This document shows, one piece after another, positions 39,241 through 51,600 of a DNA stretch of 64,000 nucleotides (position 1 is the first letter of the stretch; every line of letters starts with the position of its first letter). The notes beneath the pieces were generated by a model. The model saw only the letters and a list, made by a program, of their open reading frames with translations. It ran no database searches and was not told the origin of the DNA. Origin of the DNA: Phorcus lineatus (lineage: Eukaryota; Mollusca; Gastropoda; Trochida; Trochidae); the NCBI GenBank assembly GCA_921293015.1, contig OV121081.1, positions 44,169,877 to 44,233,876 of the forward strand, in the 5' to 3' direction. The position numbers and the translations under genes were made by a program.

Positions 39241-39817
39241 CGCTTCTTTTAGGTGTTCTTAAGAAATTTTGTGGCCTAAACATTTGCTAAAAGTGTGTAG
39301 ATGTATATTCAAAGTAGTGGCGGCCGAATTTGGTCGCCACACACTGTATCCAAGTACAAGTACACGTACTCTGGAGTTTACTCATCTGTTCACATTACAC
39401 CTTTTTTGCGGCCCCTTCCCGTTCAAACTACGGCTCAAATCCGCCGTCATGGCAATCGGAAAAGATGTGCTGTGAAATTATCTTTCGTTTGATACCATTT
39501 TCACATCGCTAACCCCTCTAGTTAGCGTTCTAGCTAAATTTTGGTGACCAAAGTGTGTAGATGTATATTAGTAGTGGCGGCCGAATTTGGTCATCTTTAC
39601 GGGGCCATAAGACGGTATTGATAATTTGAACCCTAAAAGTGTACTGTAATGCCGTTAAGGATATTCTGATATGTTTACTTTTTAGTATATATTTTTCGCA
39701 TGGAATTGAAATCTTACGTGCAGAATTATTTGCGGAGATTAAGTGCTTATATAATGGCTTTGCGGGCGGTATTCAAAATTACTATTACATCTTAGAAAGC
39801 ACGTTGTGTACTGATAC
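39241..39817 (+). repeat. 577-bp flanking duplication, right copy, running into the empty insertion site
   Basis: It starts in mid-monomer at 'cgcttctttt' and runs through the array edge to 'ctgatac', continuing directly into 'catgtattatag' with no LTR. This is the pre-insertion version of the target occupied at 34648. Confidence 0.92.
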
Positions 39818-41357
39818 CATGTATTATAGTTTGAATATTAGTGTGACAATGTGAGTGTCGTTGGTGTCAAACATTTCAATCTTTTTAAATAATGTAATTA
39901 GATCGAGGAGTAGTGATTCTTTCTATAGATTAGATTTTAATGCTTTGAATTTAATATATTGTGATAATGAACAGGTTGAAGTGAAATTTGTGATCGAAAA
40001 CCGGACAAAATCGCATGGGTCAGTGACTCAAACGTAATTACGAAAATGTGTTTGCAGCAGACAAAGATATATGTAGGAAGGTTAGTACATTATTTAACTG
40101 ACAGGCATTCATATTGTACACAAAATTTCAACTTCTCAACATTTATATGGTTGTTTTTCAATTACATCTAAACCAATAAAATATCATTATTTGGCATTTC
40201 AGAGATAAAAATGAAATGACATGAAAAAAGGTACTTTAGCTTATTTGACAACATTATGAAAATAAAGTCTGTGAATGGATTGAATATCTACACATTTACA
40301 AATGGTTTATGATAAGACTCATCAACCATATACCTTGTATTGCCGAAAGAAAAGCTTTTTCACAATCAATAAATTCTTCACTTCTAATCTTTGATTTACT
40401 TTACCGAGTATGCGTTCTCATTTGCTAAGTTGTAAAATCTTAATCATCCAATGTTACATTCAGAAACATATTTCAACATAATCATATATTAACAACAAAC
40501 TTGTATGAACTGGAATGTCGACTTTCGAATTTCGACTGAAAATACCCCGATAAGACTGTCCTTTTAAAGTGACGCCACGGCCCATGAATTTGGAACATGC
40601 ATTCGCCTCATGCTTAAGAATGAAACCATAGCTACATTGCCATTGAAAGCTATAAATAATATTGTTATGTATTTGTCATTTGGCGATGAATGTGAGTCTT
40701 TGAATATGAATCAGTACATTCGAAATTTTCACACGTTTTAAAGCCATATATATATGAGGCAATAGGAAGGTCTTTAAAGACCTCTTTTAAGAAGATACAC
40801 TTTCATTTATCATTTCAGAATAAAATGGTAAGAAGAAAAACACATGGTAAGGAGAATCACTACATAAGAAATAATTATATATAATATCGAATGATATCTT
40901 TCTAATTCGTCTTCGTTAATCCATAAGTTTCCCATTTCTTCCTCAATATAACTTAAGTTAGCGGTCGTCGTTTTATACTTGAATATATTTATCTCTGATT
41001 AGGAACAAAATCGGAACAACTTCAACGTGCACATAAACTAAAGGATCTGAACATTTTAATTGAACTCCAGTGTCAACTTATACCTTTCACCTGGCTGAAA
41101 TTCAGACGGCCTACTTTAGGTAATGGAAGAAATGTCAGTAAGTTTAACTTTGAGCATGGTTTATTCTGTGCCCGAAAGAAGGATAATCTTATGTATCAGT
41201 GAAATAAACCTCTCTGCAAGTGTTAAAGTGACAGTGACCTTATCGTCACCCCAATCGAGTGATATACTTACCCTTGATATATACCATATTCATCTCATCG
41301 AGTGAGGTTGGAAAGTTAATTTTTCACCCGTGACTGTATAATTCGTGAAATACTAAT
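39818..41357. other. AT-rich DNA, no gene seen
   Basis: No reading frame, splice structure or known repeat could be supported. A 16-bp perfect palindrome (AGGTCTTTAAAGACCT) lies near 40771. Confidence 0.5.
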
Positions 41358-42407
41358 TATCCCCCGCCAACTACGTTGAAATGGTCTGCGTCCGTCTGTT
41401 CGTCCGTTCGTCCGTCCGTCCCTATAATGTTTCCGGAGCACAACTCCAAAACTGTGAGACCTAACTCGACGAAACTTGGTATGTGCAACGGGTATCATGC
41501 GGAGATGTGCCTTTTGGGGTTTTCAACTTCTTTGCATTTTTATTTTTACCCGTTTCCATGGAAACGTAACATAGGATTTTGTTTCCGGAGCACAACTCCA
41601 AAATGGTGAGACCTATCTCGACGAAACTTGGTATGTGCAACGGGCATCATGCAGAGATGTGCCTTTTGGGGTTTTCAACTTCTTTGCATCTTTATTTTTA
41701 CCCGTTTCCATGGAAACGTAACATAGGATTTCGTTTCCGGACCACAACTCCAAAACTGTGAGACCTAGCTCGACGAAACTTGGTATGTGCAACGGGCATC
41801 ATGCGGAGATGTGCCTTTTGGGTTTTTTAACTTCTTTGCATTTTTATTTTTACCCGTTTCCATGGAAACGTAACATAGGATTTTGTTTCCGGAGCACAAC
41901 TCCAAAATGGTGAGACCTATCTCGACGAAACTTGGTATGTGCAACAGGCATCATGCGGAGATGTGATTTTTGGGGTTTTCAACTTCTTTGCATTTTTATT
42001 TTTACCCGCTTCCATGGAAACGTAACATAGGATTTCGTTTCCGGACCACAACTCCAAAACTGTGAGACCTAGCTCGACGAAACTTGGTATGTGCAATGGG
42101 CATCATGAGGAGATGTGCCTTTTGGGGTTTTCAACTTCTTTGCATTTTAATTTTTACCCGTTAATGTTTCCGGAGCACAACTCCAAAACGGTGAGACCTA
42201 GCTCGACAAAACTTGGTATGTGCAACGGGCATCATGCGGAGATGTGCCTTTTGGGGTTTTCAACTTCTTTGCATTTTTATTTTTACCCGTTTCCATGGAA
42301 ACGTAACATAGGATTTCTTAAAGGTTGTTTGTAGAAAAACAACATGATCACTGTTCAATATTCCACAACTAGTATCCTTAACTACCCTTTCCCTTTGGCG
42401 GGGGATA
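41358..42407. mobile_element. Non-autonomous element with 13-bp TIRs and an internal minisatellite
   Basis: The ends are the perfect inverted repeat TATCCCCCGCCAA (41358-41370) and its complement (42395-42407). Inside the left end is a TCCG-rich stretch (about 41392-41420), then the minisatellite, then about 77 bp up to the right end. No transposase is encoded. The plan of TIRs or short ends around a TCCG tract and about 150-bp tandem repeats resembles repeats common in mollusc genomes. The family was not identified. Confidence 0.75.
41430..42317 (+). repeat. 152-bp minisatellite, about six copies
   Basis: Copies start at 'tttccgga' at 41430, 41582, 41734, 41886, 42038 and 42167. The spacing is exactly 152 bp, except the fifth copy, which lacks about 23 bp. 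Most copies end with CGTTTCCATGGAAACG, a perfect 16-bp palindrome. Copies alternate between 'ccggagcac' and 'ccggaccac' (copies 1, 2, 4, 6 versus 3, 5), so there is a partial two-unit period. Confidence 0.93.
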
Positions 42408-42953
42408 TAGCTGACTCTGTCTGCTTGTTTTAATTCCACCTCTATCACTCTGAATATTTTACTGTCATGAAACAATTACCTGGTTCAATCACGAACGGTA
42501 ATCAACTTGTTCTAGTGCTGATGTCTCCAATGAATTACGGTTCCACGTAGTAATTAAATTCACCGGGAGTAATCAACTGCTGTTCTGTGTAAATAAATAT
42601 GACAACCTTACTCTTTGTTGTCAATGTCCCACTGTCCCAAATATTACGTTGAACATGAACATAAGGTACAAGTTTTATGATAAATTACTTTATTGGGAAA
42701 CAATATTGATGACATAGCTAGAGTACTTTCATGTGAACTCTGGGCGACAGAATATGCTTTGCCGTTCGCAGAATGAGTTGTGTATTGATATGGAGTCTCC
42801 GAGCTTGATTATTTGATATTTAGATAACCTTGGTTCTTTTTCTTTAATGTATTATTTTCACAACTAATAACGAATAATTGCATATAATTTAAAAATTACT
42901 AAACCTCTACATTGAAATCCACTTAATCTGAGATATTCTCAAAAAAGAAAATT
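42408..42953. other. AT-rich DNA, no gene seen
   Basis: It may contain the promoter and 5' UTR of the small peptide gene that follows, but no clear TATA or splice signal was recognised. Confidence 0.4.
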
Positions 42954-43130
42954 ATGCATTTAAAAATTAATATTTTCATCATAATTCTGGCTGCTTTCTT
43001 GGCCCCGCTGGACGCAAGCTTATCCGATGTTCAGGCTGGATACTTGAAAGTGGATACCAACAGGGGATACCTCTACAAGGGATCCTTTGCCCTACACATG
43101 AAGAACGACAAGCTGCACTTGCATGTCTGA
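42954..43130 (+). CDS. Possible small secreted peptide, 58 aa, not recognised
   Basis: An ATG with A at -3 opens a 59-codon frame ending in TGA. Residues 1-21 look like a classical signal peptide: a Lys near the start, a hydrophobic run (INIFIIILAAFLAPL), then a small-residue cleavage region (LDA-S). The remaining ~37 residues contain no cysteine, are rich in Lys/His/Tyr/Leu and end LHLHV. Codons after the signal peptide end mostly in G or C, while the surrounding DNA is AT-rich, which supports real coding. There is no splice donor before the stop. I do not recognise the family; it could be a short peptide precursor or a remnant of a longer gene. Confidence 0.45.
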   Translation: MHLKINIFIIILAAFLAPLDASLSDVQAGYLKVDTNRGYLYKGSFALHMKNDKLHLHV

Positions 43131-43893
43131 AGACCAAATACTGTGTTTCGATCACAATTTTCATTCAATAATTTTTCATTGTTAATGTCACTATGCTGAA
43201 CTAATAAGCATCGAAATGTTAATTTTCAGAAACAACGACAACTTGTCGATGAAATAACATTATTAATGAAGTTTGACATATTTGACCACAACGACATACT
43301 CTGAGCCACTTTAAGCACTAAACAGAATGCATGTGTTCTGCAGCTTTAATTATATTATCTTCTACAGTAATATTCTTAATAATATCATAACTGAGTATTA
43401 TCATTCTGCTGTAATTAAATCCGATGATCGAGCTCCTGATATCCTTTAGGCCAAAAGCCTCGTATCGCTAGCTTTCTAACCAGCCAATGAGATAACTCGC
43501 ATCCAGCAAACAGCTTAAAGCTCCTTGGAGAACGAAATTTCATTGGCTGAAACAAAAACAGGTGAGCACAGCCATGAATATCAAGCCGCGACAGCCGTAT
43601 GAGAGATTTGGCTCGAAAGAGACCAGGATATATGGAAGGAGCTGGATCAGCGAATTCAATTACGCAGATGTAGAATGAGGGTTATTATAAGTACATGTAT
43701 AATCAAAAAGATGCGAGTAGATTATTGTTATAAATTCCGAGCTAAAAAGAGTTGATTTTTCTATTTACTTTCTTCTTAGTAAAATCTAAGAATATATTTA
43801 CGGTACTTTGAAAATAACTTCGTGACGGAGAGTTGCAAGTGAACTCAGTGGTTTGTATTCATGTGCGACCAACAAAGATTATGCCATCATGGT
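43131..43893. other. No gene seen; facing CCAAT motifs
   Basis: AGCCAATGA (near 43483) and TCATTGGCT (near 43540) face each other in a moderately GC-rich patch at about 43425-43640. This could be a promoter, but no coding exon could be attached. Confidence 0.3.
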
Positions 43894-43945
43894 CAGTGGC
43901 GGATCCAGGGGGTCCGGACCAAAAACCGGACAATGGCATGCGCCA
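43894..43945 (+). mobile_element. Possible terminus of a DNA transposon
   Basis: CAGTGGCGGATCCAGG followed by a G/C-rich run resembles the ends of widespread hAT-like elements, from memory of animal genomes. The matching opposite end (CTGGATCCGCCACTG) was not found in the window, so this is at most a fragment. Confidence 0.25.
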
Positions 43946-44202
43946 ATGACTGAAAACGTATTTTTAAAAACTGATTTACAGAAGACAAAAAGACTAATAT
44001 TGATTGATAGTGACACTATACTAATAGTGTTTAGTAGGTCATGTAAATAATATTTATGAAAATTGCAAGCAGAATTTCGATTTCCTGACATTCATATGGC
44101 CGATTTTCATAAATCATTGAAAACAAAAAATATCATAGTGTGGGCATTTAGAGGATCGATGAATTTAACTTAGCACTTATAGTATTTTGGCTGTTATTTC
44201 AG

Positions 44203-44400
44203 CCAAAGAAAAAATCATCAAACATATTCAGTGTCACTTTAACACAGCAGAAAGTGCAGCCTAAACTGTCTGCTAATAAAAACACTGTGACAGACTTGAA
44301 TGCAATTAATCATTCCCTATATAAAGTGTTCAGTGAAGACTCCCTTGAAGTGCACCTTCAAATAAATTCTAGTTTACCTATCAGGAATATCAATTTCTAG
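44203..44400 (+). other. Possible terminal exon, 65 codons, unassigned
   Basis: After a pyrimidine-rich tract ending in 'cag' the frame stays open from 44203 to a TAG at 44398-44400. The product is polar and basic (begins PKKKSSNIF) with no recognised domain. No upstream partner exon was found. It lies downstream of the possible transposon end at 43894 and could be the decayed end of its transposase. Confidence 0.2.
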
Positions 44401-44410
44401 ACAGACAAAT

Positions 44411-44558
44411 AGAGAATCTCACTCAAGTGTCTTCTGATATCATATTTATCAACATGAGTTGATAAAGGTTTCAATATTCGAGGCTTGTCGAGGATATATT
44501 TACTTTTATAAACGTGTTTCGATATATTTGATATCAGAAGACACAAGGATGAGATTCT
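44411..44558. mobile_element. Foldback (MITE-like) element
   Basis: A 30-bp left arm (44411-44440) and a right arm (44529-44558) are inverted copies with about four mismatches. Both contain TGTCTTCTGATATCA or its complement. The 88-bp centre shows no coding potential. Confidence 0.6.
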
Positions 44559-45407
44559 ATTTATCATTATTTTCATTATTTTTCATTTCTATTTCTGAAC
44601 ACTGCACTTCTTAAAGACTGTTGGTGTGGTGATGTTGTAGCACTATGACATCCTCATGTTCATGACATTATAGCATTGTGATGACATTACTTGATGATGT
44701 AAAACAATTGTGATGTCGTGAATTTGACTTCAAGAAGGCAAAATAAAAAAACAGTCAAAATATTTCCTAGGAGATATTGTTTTGTTCTCCTATATATTTG
44801 TTCTCCTTTATATCTCCTGTGGAACACAATTTTGGATGATAAATTCTCTTTTTCAAACAGTTTAGGTCAAGATTTACGACTTGACCTTCTTCTATGTGTA
44901 GCATATGCCCTTTGGGTCAAGGAGATGACTTGCCCACTCTCTTCATAGTCAAACATGCCTGATTAAAATAGCAATTGCTCCTCCAACAAACCATTAAAAA
45001 AAAAAAAAAAAAAGAAAAGACACAGCTTGGGGTTTCATATTTTAGTTTCAAAATATGATTCATGCACAAATCATACATGTAATTGTTAAACTTAAAGTTT
45101 AAAGCATTTTCTCACTCGCACACAACTGCCACTCACTCTCAACCAATGTCATTCAAAGTTTATAACACATTCTCTCAGTTTGCCCAAGAAACAATACAAA
45201 ATGACATATAATTACATATGTACAGGGATACATCTATCTGGTATAAATCAACACACAGTACATTTATTGTAGTAACAGGATATCATATGACAAAACCAGG
45301 AACTTATTTGACAAAAGTGAGTTACAAACATTATAATAATAGGCATGATGATATAACATGACATAACTGATGAACTATAGGACTTGGTGTTTAACCTGGT
45401 ATCTCTG

Positions 45408-45465
45408 CAGGGGGAAAGTCTGAAACTACATTGTGGCTATGCCATGTAATTGACTCATAGGTTCA
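45408..45465 (-). mobile_element. Old SINE fragment
   Basis: The stretch 'tgcaggggg-aaagtctg...acattgtggctatgc' aligns by eye with part of the body of the SINE at 49128-49444, in the same orientation, with clear divergence. Confidence 0.4.
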
Positions 45466-46876
45466 TCTGACCTCAGGTCCATCTTTTCGTATGGAGGGTA
45501 AGAAATCGAAAATTTGGCCAAATGACAAAAGAAATGATTACAAGAGATAGAAGTATAATGATGAAAGAATATGGCACAACAATGATAGACATCTTCCGCA
45601 GCATGGCTTTATACTGAACTAGTCTATCAATGGCTAATTTAAAAATTGCTGCCAACCTGTCAAAATCTCTTCAGCAAAAAGTTGCAATATGCATATGATT
45701 TTTTCATTTGACTATCACAGTTTAATGCAGAAAGCAAAGATAAAGTTGGGAAAATGCGGCAAGACCTATCTTTTAGGCTGGCGCAAGTATGGGCCCTGCG
45801 TGGGAAGATGAGTGATAGATTGTCCCTTTATAGATGAATAAATAAAACGTTTAGGTTTTTTCCATATCAGTGAATACAATGAACTTAAGCTACAAAGGAA
45901 GATCACAAGGAAGTACAAAGATAACTTGAAAACATTTGTGTCAAGCTCCTTGAAAGAATATTTTTTCATTGACAATCAAATATCAATTCTGTGGAATGTC
46001 ATACTCCTTTGATAAAATGTTAAATCATAGAATTATTATCAACACAAAAGCTTTCAACTGTAGATCTTCATATTAAATCTGAAATACCTTCTAAGTGACT
46101 GGACTCTTTCATGCTTTTGATAATAATAATAATAAATTATCATCAAAGTGAATTGTAACTTTAGCCTAACTAGGAGTCATTTGAGCTTTTGAAATAAGCA
46201 ATTCGCGATACACAGCATAGGAATAATTATAAACCTTTTGAGGATGATCATGTTTTGCAAAGCATTTGTGGCAGCAACCTATGGAAAATATGAGGCATTA
46301 GGAACCTTGGAAAAACTTTAAAATTTCAGTACAAATTTGTTTCACAAAGTCATGGCATTTTAAACCACAATTGATCTCATCAGAAGAGTTAAATCAAAAT
46401 AACTACTTTACACTTTCCGATTAATTGAGTTAATCTGTTAAAACATTTCATGTATACAACTGAGTGAGAAACTAGTTTGAGTCTCGTACCAATTTCATGA
46501 CACTCAACATTGAGTCAACAGAACTCAGCCATCACAGTTTCATCAATTTGGGAGCATCAACAAGTTGCATTAAAAAGTACAGTTAAATAGGACATGAAGA
46601 ATGAATTTACAGGACGACAACACTTGGCCTAGTTCCATCAATGATCAACATAAAATGACCGATAACTAATTGATGACATCCTCAAACATCTCTAGACAAA
46701 CTTCCAAAACAGAATCTTCCCCACATCTTCCACAGAATTCTAAGTGGTGCTTAGTAAGAAACGTTTTTACCTCCCTTTGTGATTTCGAAGTTAAGAGAGG
46801 TGAGATGCTTTGGGACTTGATGCTACTACTTTAGAAAATATTTCACTTTAATTACAATGCATAGTACCATTACAAG

Positions 46877-46975
46877 GAGAGAGCCTGCAGGGAACTGAGG
46901 CCACACATTGCAATGAAACCTGCAAGCATTAGATGGAACCGTCAAGCAATTGGCTGGTCTGATATGAAATGGAGC
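46877..46975 (-). mobile_element. Old SINE fragment
   Basis: The segment 'gagagcctgcag...cacattgcaatgaaacctgc..gcattagatggaacc' follows the body of the SINE at 49128-49444 over about 100 bp, at roughly 70% similarity by eye. The tRNA-like head and the tail are missing. Confidence 0.5.
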
Positions 46976-48484
46976 AATGCTTCCCAAACAGTCTGAAGAG
47001 ACAAGTGATTTTCAAAATATATTAAGGTCTCTGCAATAAGGTCTAATTGATTTTCAATGTCAGATATAATACAAATTCCTTTTCTCTGACTGCTTAATTC
47101 CAATCAAACCTATGATTATTTGTACTATATGTAAATCATCTGCTTAATTAGGATTAGCTCACCTTGATAAGGACCTCTCCTCGTTTACCTTGTGTTACCT
47201 GTGTATCATCCATTATTGATGGGAGAATTGTTTGAGAAATGATACAAAGGTCTTTATACAAATTGGTGACGATGAGAATTTCATTATTCCCCTTTATCAT
47301 AAGATGTTTTGATATACTATGTGTAAAATTATTAGAGAATGAAATTCATAAGAATTTCAAACTTATACAAGAAAAAGCAAGTTGCGAATTCGTTTGTAAT
47401 ATATTTGTTGATGAATTCCTGTACTTATGCCTTATTATTATTATTAATTCAATAAAGGAGTGGTTAAGTGAATTTGAGATTAGGTGGTCTTTGTTAAGCA
47501 AGGGAGCATGGATAATGACAACAAAAGCCTCTGAAGAAACCAATCAGTTGTCAAATATTCAATCTTCATTGTACATTTTGTGGAGCTGGTTTCACTGGCT
47601 TCACGGTTCCCTCTGATAAAGATAAGTTTATGACACACCAATATGTTCCTGATTGTTTCTCGTCAAGCTTTGCGCTATTCAACCTTGGTCACCTAGGGCT
47701 GCATGTTCTGATACTCTACACTTTATCACCCCCGACACTTTTCAGTAGGAAAATCTTAACTTAAGTTACTTGCCCTTGACTCTTTAAGCCAATCAAACTG
47801 CTTTGTTGACTTGCAAGCCTCTCAAAAGAATATAACAACTTGCTGTTGGGTGGAACGATTGTCATGCATTTCTAACTCGTAGTTCATACTTTGTTTTCCC
47901 TAGGTAGGTTTACCTATGAATTTTAAAATTCAAGCCGCCAAGAGAGAATTATTCATCATGTCAATTACTTTCATTGGATCCAAGGGCAATTAATTTGAGT
48001 CTGTATTTTCCTGATGAGAAATCTTGGATAATGCATATGACAAGTAATGAAACCTAAGCCCTGAGTGACCAGGGATGTGTTATTTTACTTGCTCAATTTG
48101 TATGTGATTTTGAAATACTTACTTTCATGTCATAAATATCAGGCTTTTGAAGCTGTCCTTAATAGCAAACACCCATATTGGTGACAAAAGAGCTTCGAAT
48201 ATGTAAAATAGTTTTTGACTCATCTGTTCCTTGGGCAGCTAAAATCAGTGAATCTAAAACAGGATTATCATATACACCAGTTTAGGCAACATCCCTCTTG
48301 TCCAAACTGATTCTGTGTTCCCTGGGTAGAAAAAAACCTATTCAGTCCGGATGTGATTCTGGTATAGTCCAGCGCTTATGACACCACTCCAGTCAAAACT
48401 GATTCAGTGCTCCTTGAAGCAGCTAGAACCTGTATAAAGTGGATGTGACGTGAGAAGGATGTCGCGGACCGGAGAGAGGCTCTG

Positions 48485-48604
48485 TCAATGTAGGTTCTGG
48501 AAGTCATCAGAAGAGTTGGAGCTATCACTGTTCATGGACGAGGGCAGGTCCTCTTTGTATGTTTCCCCATTCAGGTCCTTCCTGCACACCGGGCATGTAC
48601 CATG
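48485..48604 (-). CDS. RNF126: RNF126-like exon 9 (end of RING, stop)
   Basis: The acceptor is a CAG at 48605-48607. It encodes HGTCPVCRKDLNG, which completes the RING, and a Ser/Asp-rich tail ending FQNLH before TGA (48487-48485). Confidence 0.93.
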   Translation of the reverse strand, partial: HGTCPVCRKDLNGETYKEDLPSSMNSDSSNSSDDFQNLH

Positions 48605-51600
48605 CTGAAATGGTTGAATATGTTGAATATTCATACTGCAGCACAACTTGAAGAATTAAGACAAAAGCAGGTTTAAATTTACTGATGCTTTAATCAGAAA
48701 CTTTTCAATTAACCCCTCATTAAAAGTTGTAAACCAAGATAATTTTTGGAAAAGGGACATGCCAGACACCCTCTAAATCCCTAATGTTTAACATAGCACA
48801 GGTCAGAATTACATCTTCACACCTCCATCTCGTATATCAATAATGTCAAAGGCAAATGGTAATAAGGAAACAAATCAAAACATGGGACTTTGATAGGGGA
48901 AAAAATGGCTACAAACAACTGGATCAAGCTGGCTTTGCACAGCAGTTAGAAGAAATTAGCTAATGGCTCTAGCTCTAGGGTGTACCTACCAGTTCAAGCC
49001 AGGTGATGATGCACTTGTGATGGTAATGGTGTTCACAAGGTAGCTTCTTGGCCTCGTCATCTACTATAAAGTCGTCCATACATATTGAGCACTGCACGTT
49101 GTGATCTGCAAAAACATTTGGTTGAGTAAGTGAGTGAGTGAGTTGGGGTTTTAACGCCCATTTCAAGATTATTTCACTTATATCGCGGCTGCTAGTATTA
49201 TTGCAGGGAGAAAGCCTGCAACACCAATGTGGCTATGCATTGCGGTGAAACCTGCGAACATTAGCTGGAACTAGCGAAACATGGGTGGTACTGCGCTGAA
49301 ACTCAGTGTAGTATTGCACCAAAACCTGACTGCGTGTAGAACAGTTCTCTACTGCAGACAAAGTTGCGAGCCCCTGGCAGGATTCGAACCACGGACCTCT
49401 TGATCCGAAGCCGAACGCGCTAACCACTGTGCTAACCTGCCCCCCATTTGGTTGAGTCAATTTTGTTGTTCGACCGTCTTTACATAACCTTGATGAGTGA
49501 GGATGAGTGAAGACAGATTTTTGGACTATTACAGAAGACACATGGATAACTTCATATCAAACTTGCAGTTATCAATTAATAAAAATCTGTACAAAACGAA
49601 TATAGTTTAAAAAAAAATCATTTTTCACTTTTGTAAACAGACAACAGCAACGAGAAGGTAAGATACAGACCAAAGTTTCAAAGTCATATATTATTCAAGT
49701 TACAACGGCCCCCAAAAACTTTAAGCTTTGAAGTTTTGCTATTTTGGCCAAATTTGGCCAAATTTCAAAGATTTGTCACACTGAAGTTTTGACCTCTAAA
49801 TGTCACATTAATCACCCACAGATAACTAAATTTGGAGTTTTATTGGTGCACATTTTTTAGGCTTTGGGAAAGACACAACATTGTGAAATGTGGGTTTGGA
49901 CAAAATGTTTTTGGCATCCTGATGTTTTAACAAAGGCTCTTCAAGTAATAGATACATGATGACACAAGGGGTGTATACGAAATATCAGCGAGCTATCATC
50001 TCACGACCCCCGAGTGAGTGATAGCAAGCTGATATTTCGTATACACCCACTTATGTCAATCACGTATCTGTTTTATACAATGGGTAACGTTTTGCTCTAT
50101 GCGACATTTAACCTGACATCATTTCTCTTAGTGATTATCGACTTTTAAATCAGTCGGAAGAAGTAGCCCAGTCAGAATACTGACCCTTAATGTTCTTCCT
50201 GGCGCCAAATTTGATCTGATATATAATGGCGATGGCTAGGATAACCTGATCGACTTTCAACGGGCTTTCGTTTTCCCTTACCCAAACAGGCATGTATCTT
50301 AGTATTACTAAATTAACATATTACTGACCTGTCTTTTACCGTTTTGTTTTTCATTGAGTGAGTGAGGTGTTATTTAACTCGCCTGAGCAGTCCGCCATTC
50401 GCTGCGTATTTCATAAAGATATCTTAATATATAACCAGTGTCATTGTTTATATTAAGTGAAATTTTGTTTTCAGTTTTGTCATCAGTGGTCTTTTCCTCT
50501 CTTTATGTATCAAAGGGTAAATCTTTATTTGGACGAAGAGTGTGAATTACTTGAGTACTCAGATTTCTTTCGACTGACGACTTAAACCTGATTGTTGCGT
50601 TTCACGATTAGCTTGATATTTGTTGTTTGAAATAATTGAGAGAGTGAAGTGTCGGGTAATGTTTTTGTTTTGATGCCTGTCGTCACCGAGCGACTTCCTT
50701 TCCTTTGATCTCTGGCCACATTCCTCAATGTGCAACAATGTTGAAATGGCTCAAGGTCTTCGTCCGCCCTATAACTGCCCTTTTCCTTCACGATTGCCGA
50801 AACAGAAGGTCGGAAATAAGTGTTGGTGATAAATTTGTGACGTAATAACTATAGGTTGAGTTTTATTGATGCATGATTTATCATTGCATAAAGATCAAAA
50901 GGAAATAAGCTGCCCTTTGGATAACACCCAATACATAACGTCCAGACTACATCTAAGATTCCAAGTTGTGGTGGTGGTAAAATCAACTTAGGATTAGTCT
51001 CAGAGAGGGTTGAATTTCACAGAACTTATATGCATTGAAGGCAGAAGATTTGTTATTAGTTCAAATTGATTAGCTTATTTTACATAGATTTTCCAAAATC
51101 GCCATACTGATTATCTCCCTTTGTTATTGCTGACTCCTCATGTTGTTACTGAAATTTTAATTAGTAGAGTTCAATATAATTAACTAAAGTATTTTGCATT
51201 GACTTTATATCAATTACTTGGTCATACTGATTTAATTGCCTAGACTTATAGTTGCGGGAAAAGTATCAGACGAAGCCCCACTTCAGTTTTATATTGCAAG
51301 GGCAGTCAACCAAAGAAACTTATGTAAAGGTTTGTGCCTGTATGATAAATATTTGGGACATGCACATATGATAAAGATGACATTATGACATGAAAATGAA
51401 AGATTACCTGCTTGTTCTTGAGATATTTTCACTGTAGGTAGAGAGTCTATCTTGTCCTTCTCTGCAGGGGGGGCACCTGTTCCTTCCAACTGGTTCAGTA
51501 ACTAAAACATGAACAATTTATTTTGACATCAACACACACTGTATAAAACAACATCAGTGGTCCAAATTGGATAAATCTTCTGATACTCTTTAAAATCATC

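Larger units (their letters stand above)
44559..48484. other. Gene-poor stretch downstream of the RNF126-like gene
   Basis: It holds an A-tract (about 44996-45013), a TAA microsatellite (near 46122) and two old SINE pieces listed separately. A 125-codon frame at 47239-47616 is not supported as a gene. The 3' UTR of the RNF126-like gene must begin just below 48485, but no clear AATAAA on the minus strand could be assigned. Confidence 0.5.

Noticed and set aside
627-39475. Frames of 60-70 codons repeated once per satellite unit (for example the one beginning MWPKHLLKVC)
   Set aside because: Three overlapping frames are open in the same place, and all persist only because the DNA is copied. Some units lose the start or change length freely. 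There is no start context, splice or domain evidence.
42979-43164. 61-codon minus-strand frame
   Set aside because: It is antisense to the small secreted peptide candidate, which has the better features.
47239-47616. 125-codon plus-strand frame
   Set aside because: No domain, no splice or promoter context, AT-rich codon use like the surroundings. A chance frame is more likely.
49381-49444. Functional tRNA gene
   Set aside because: The A and B boxes are present, but the sequence runs into a SINE body and tail with a target duplication, so it is a SINE head.
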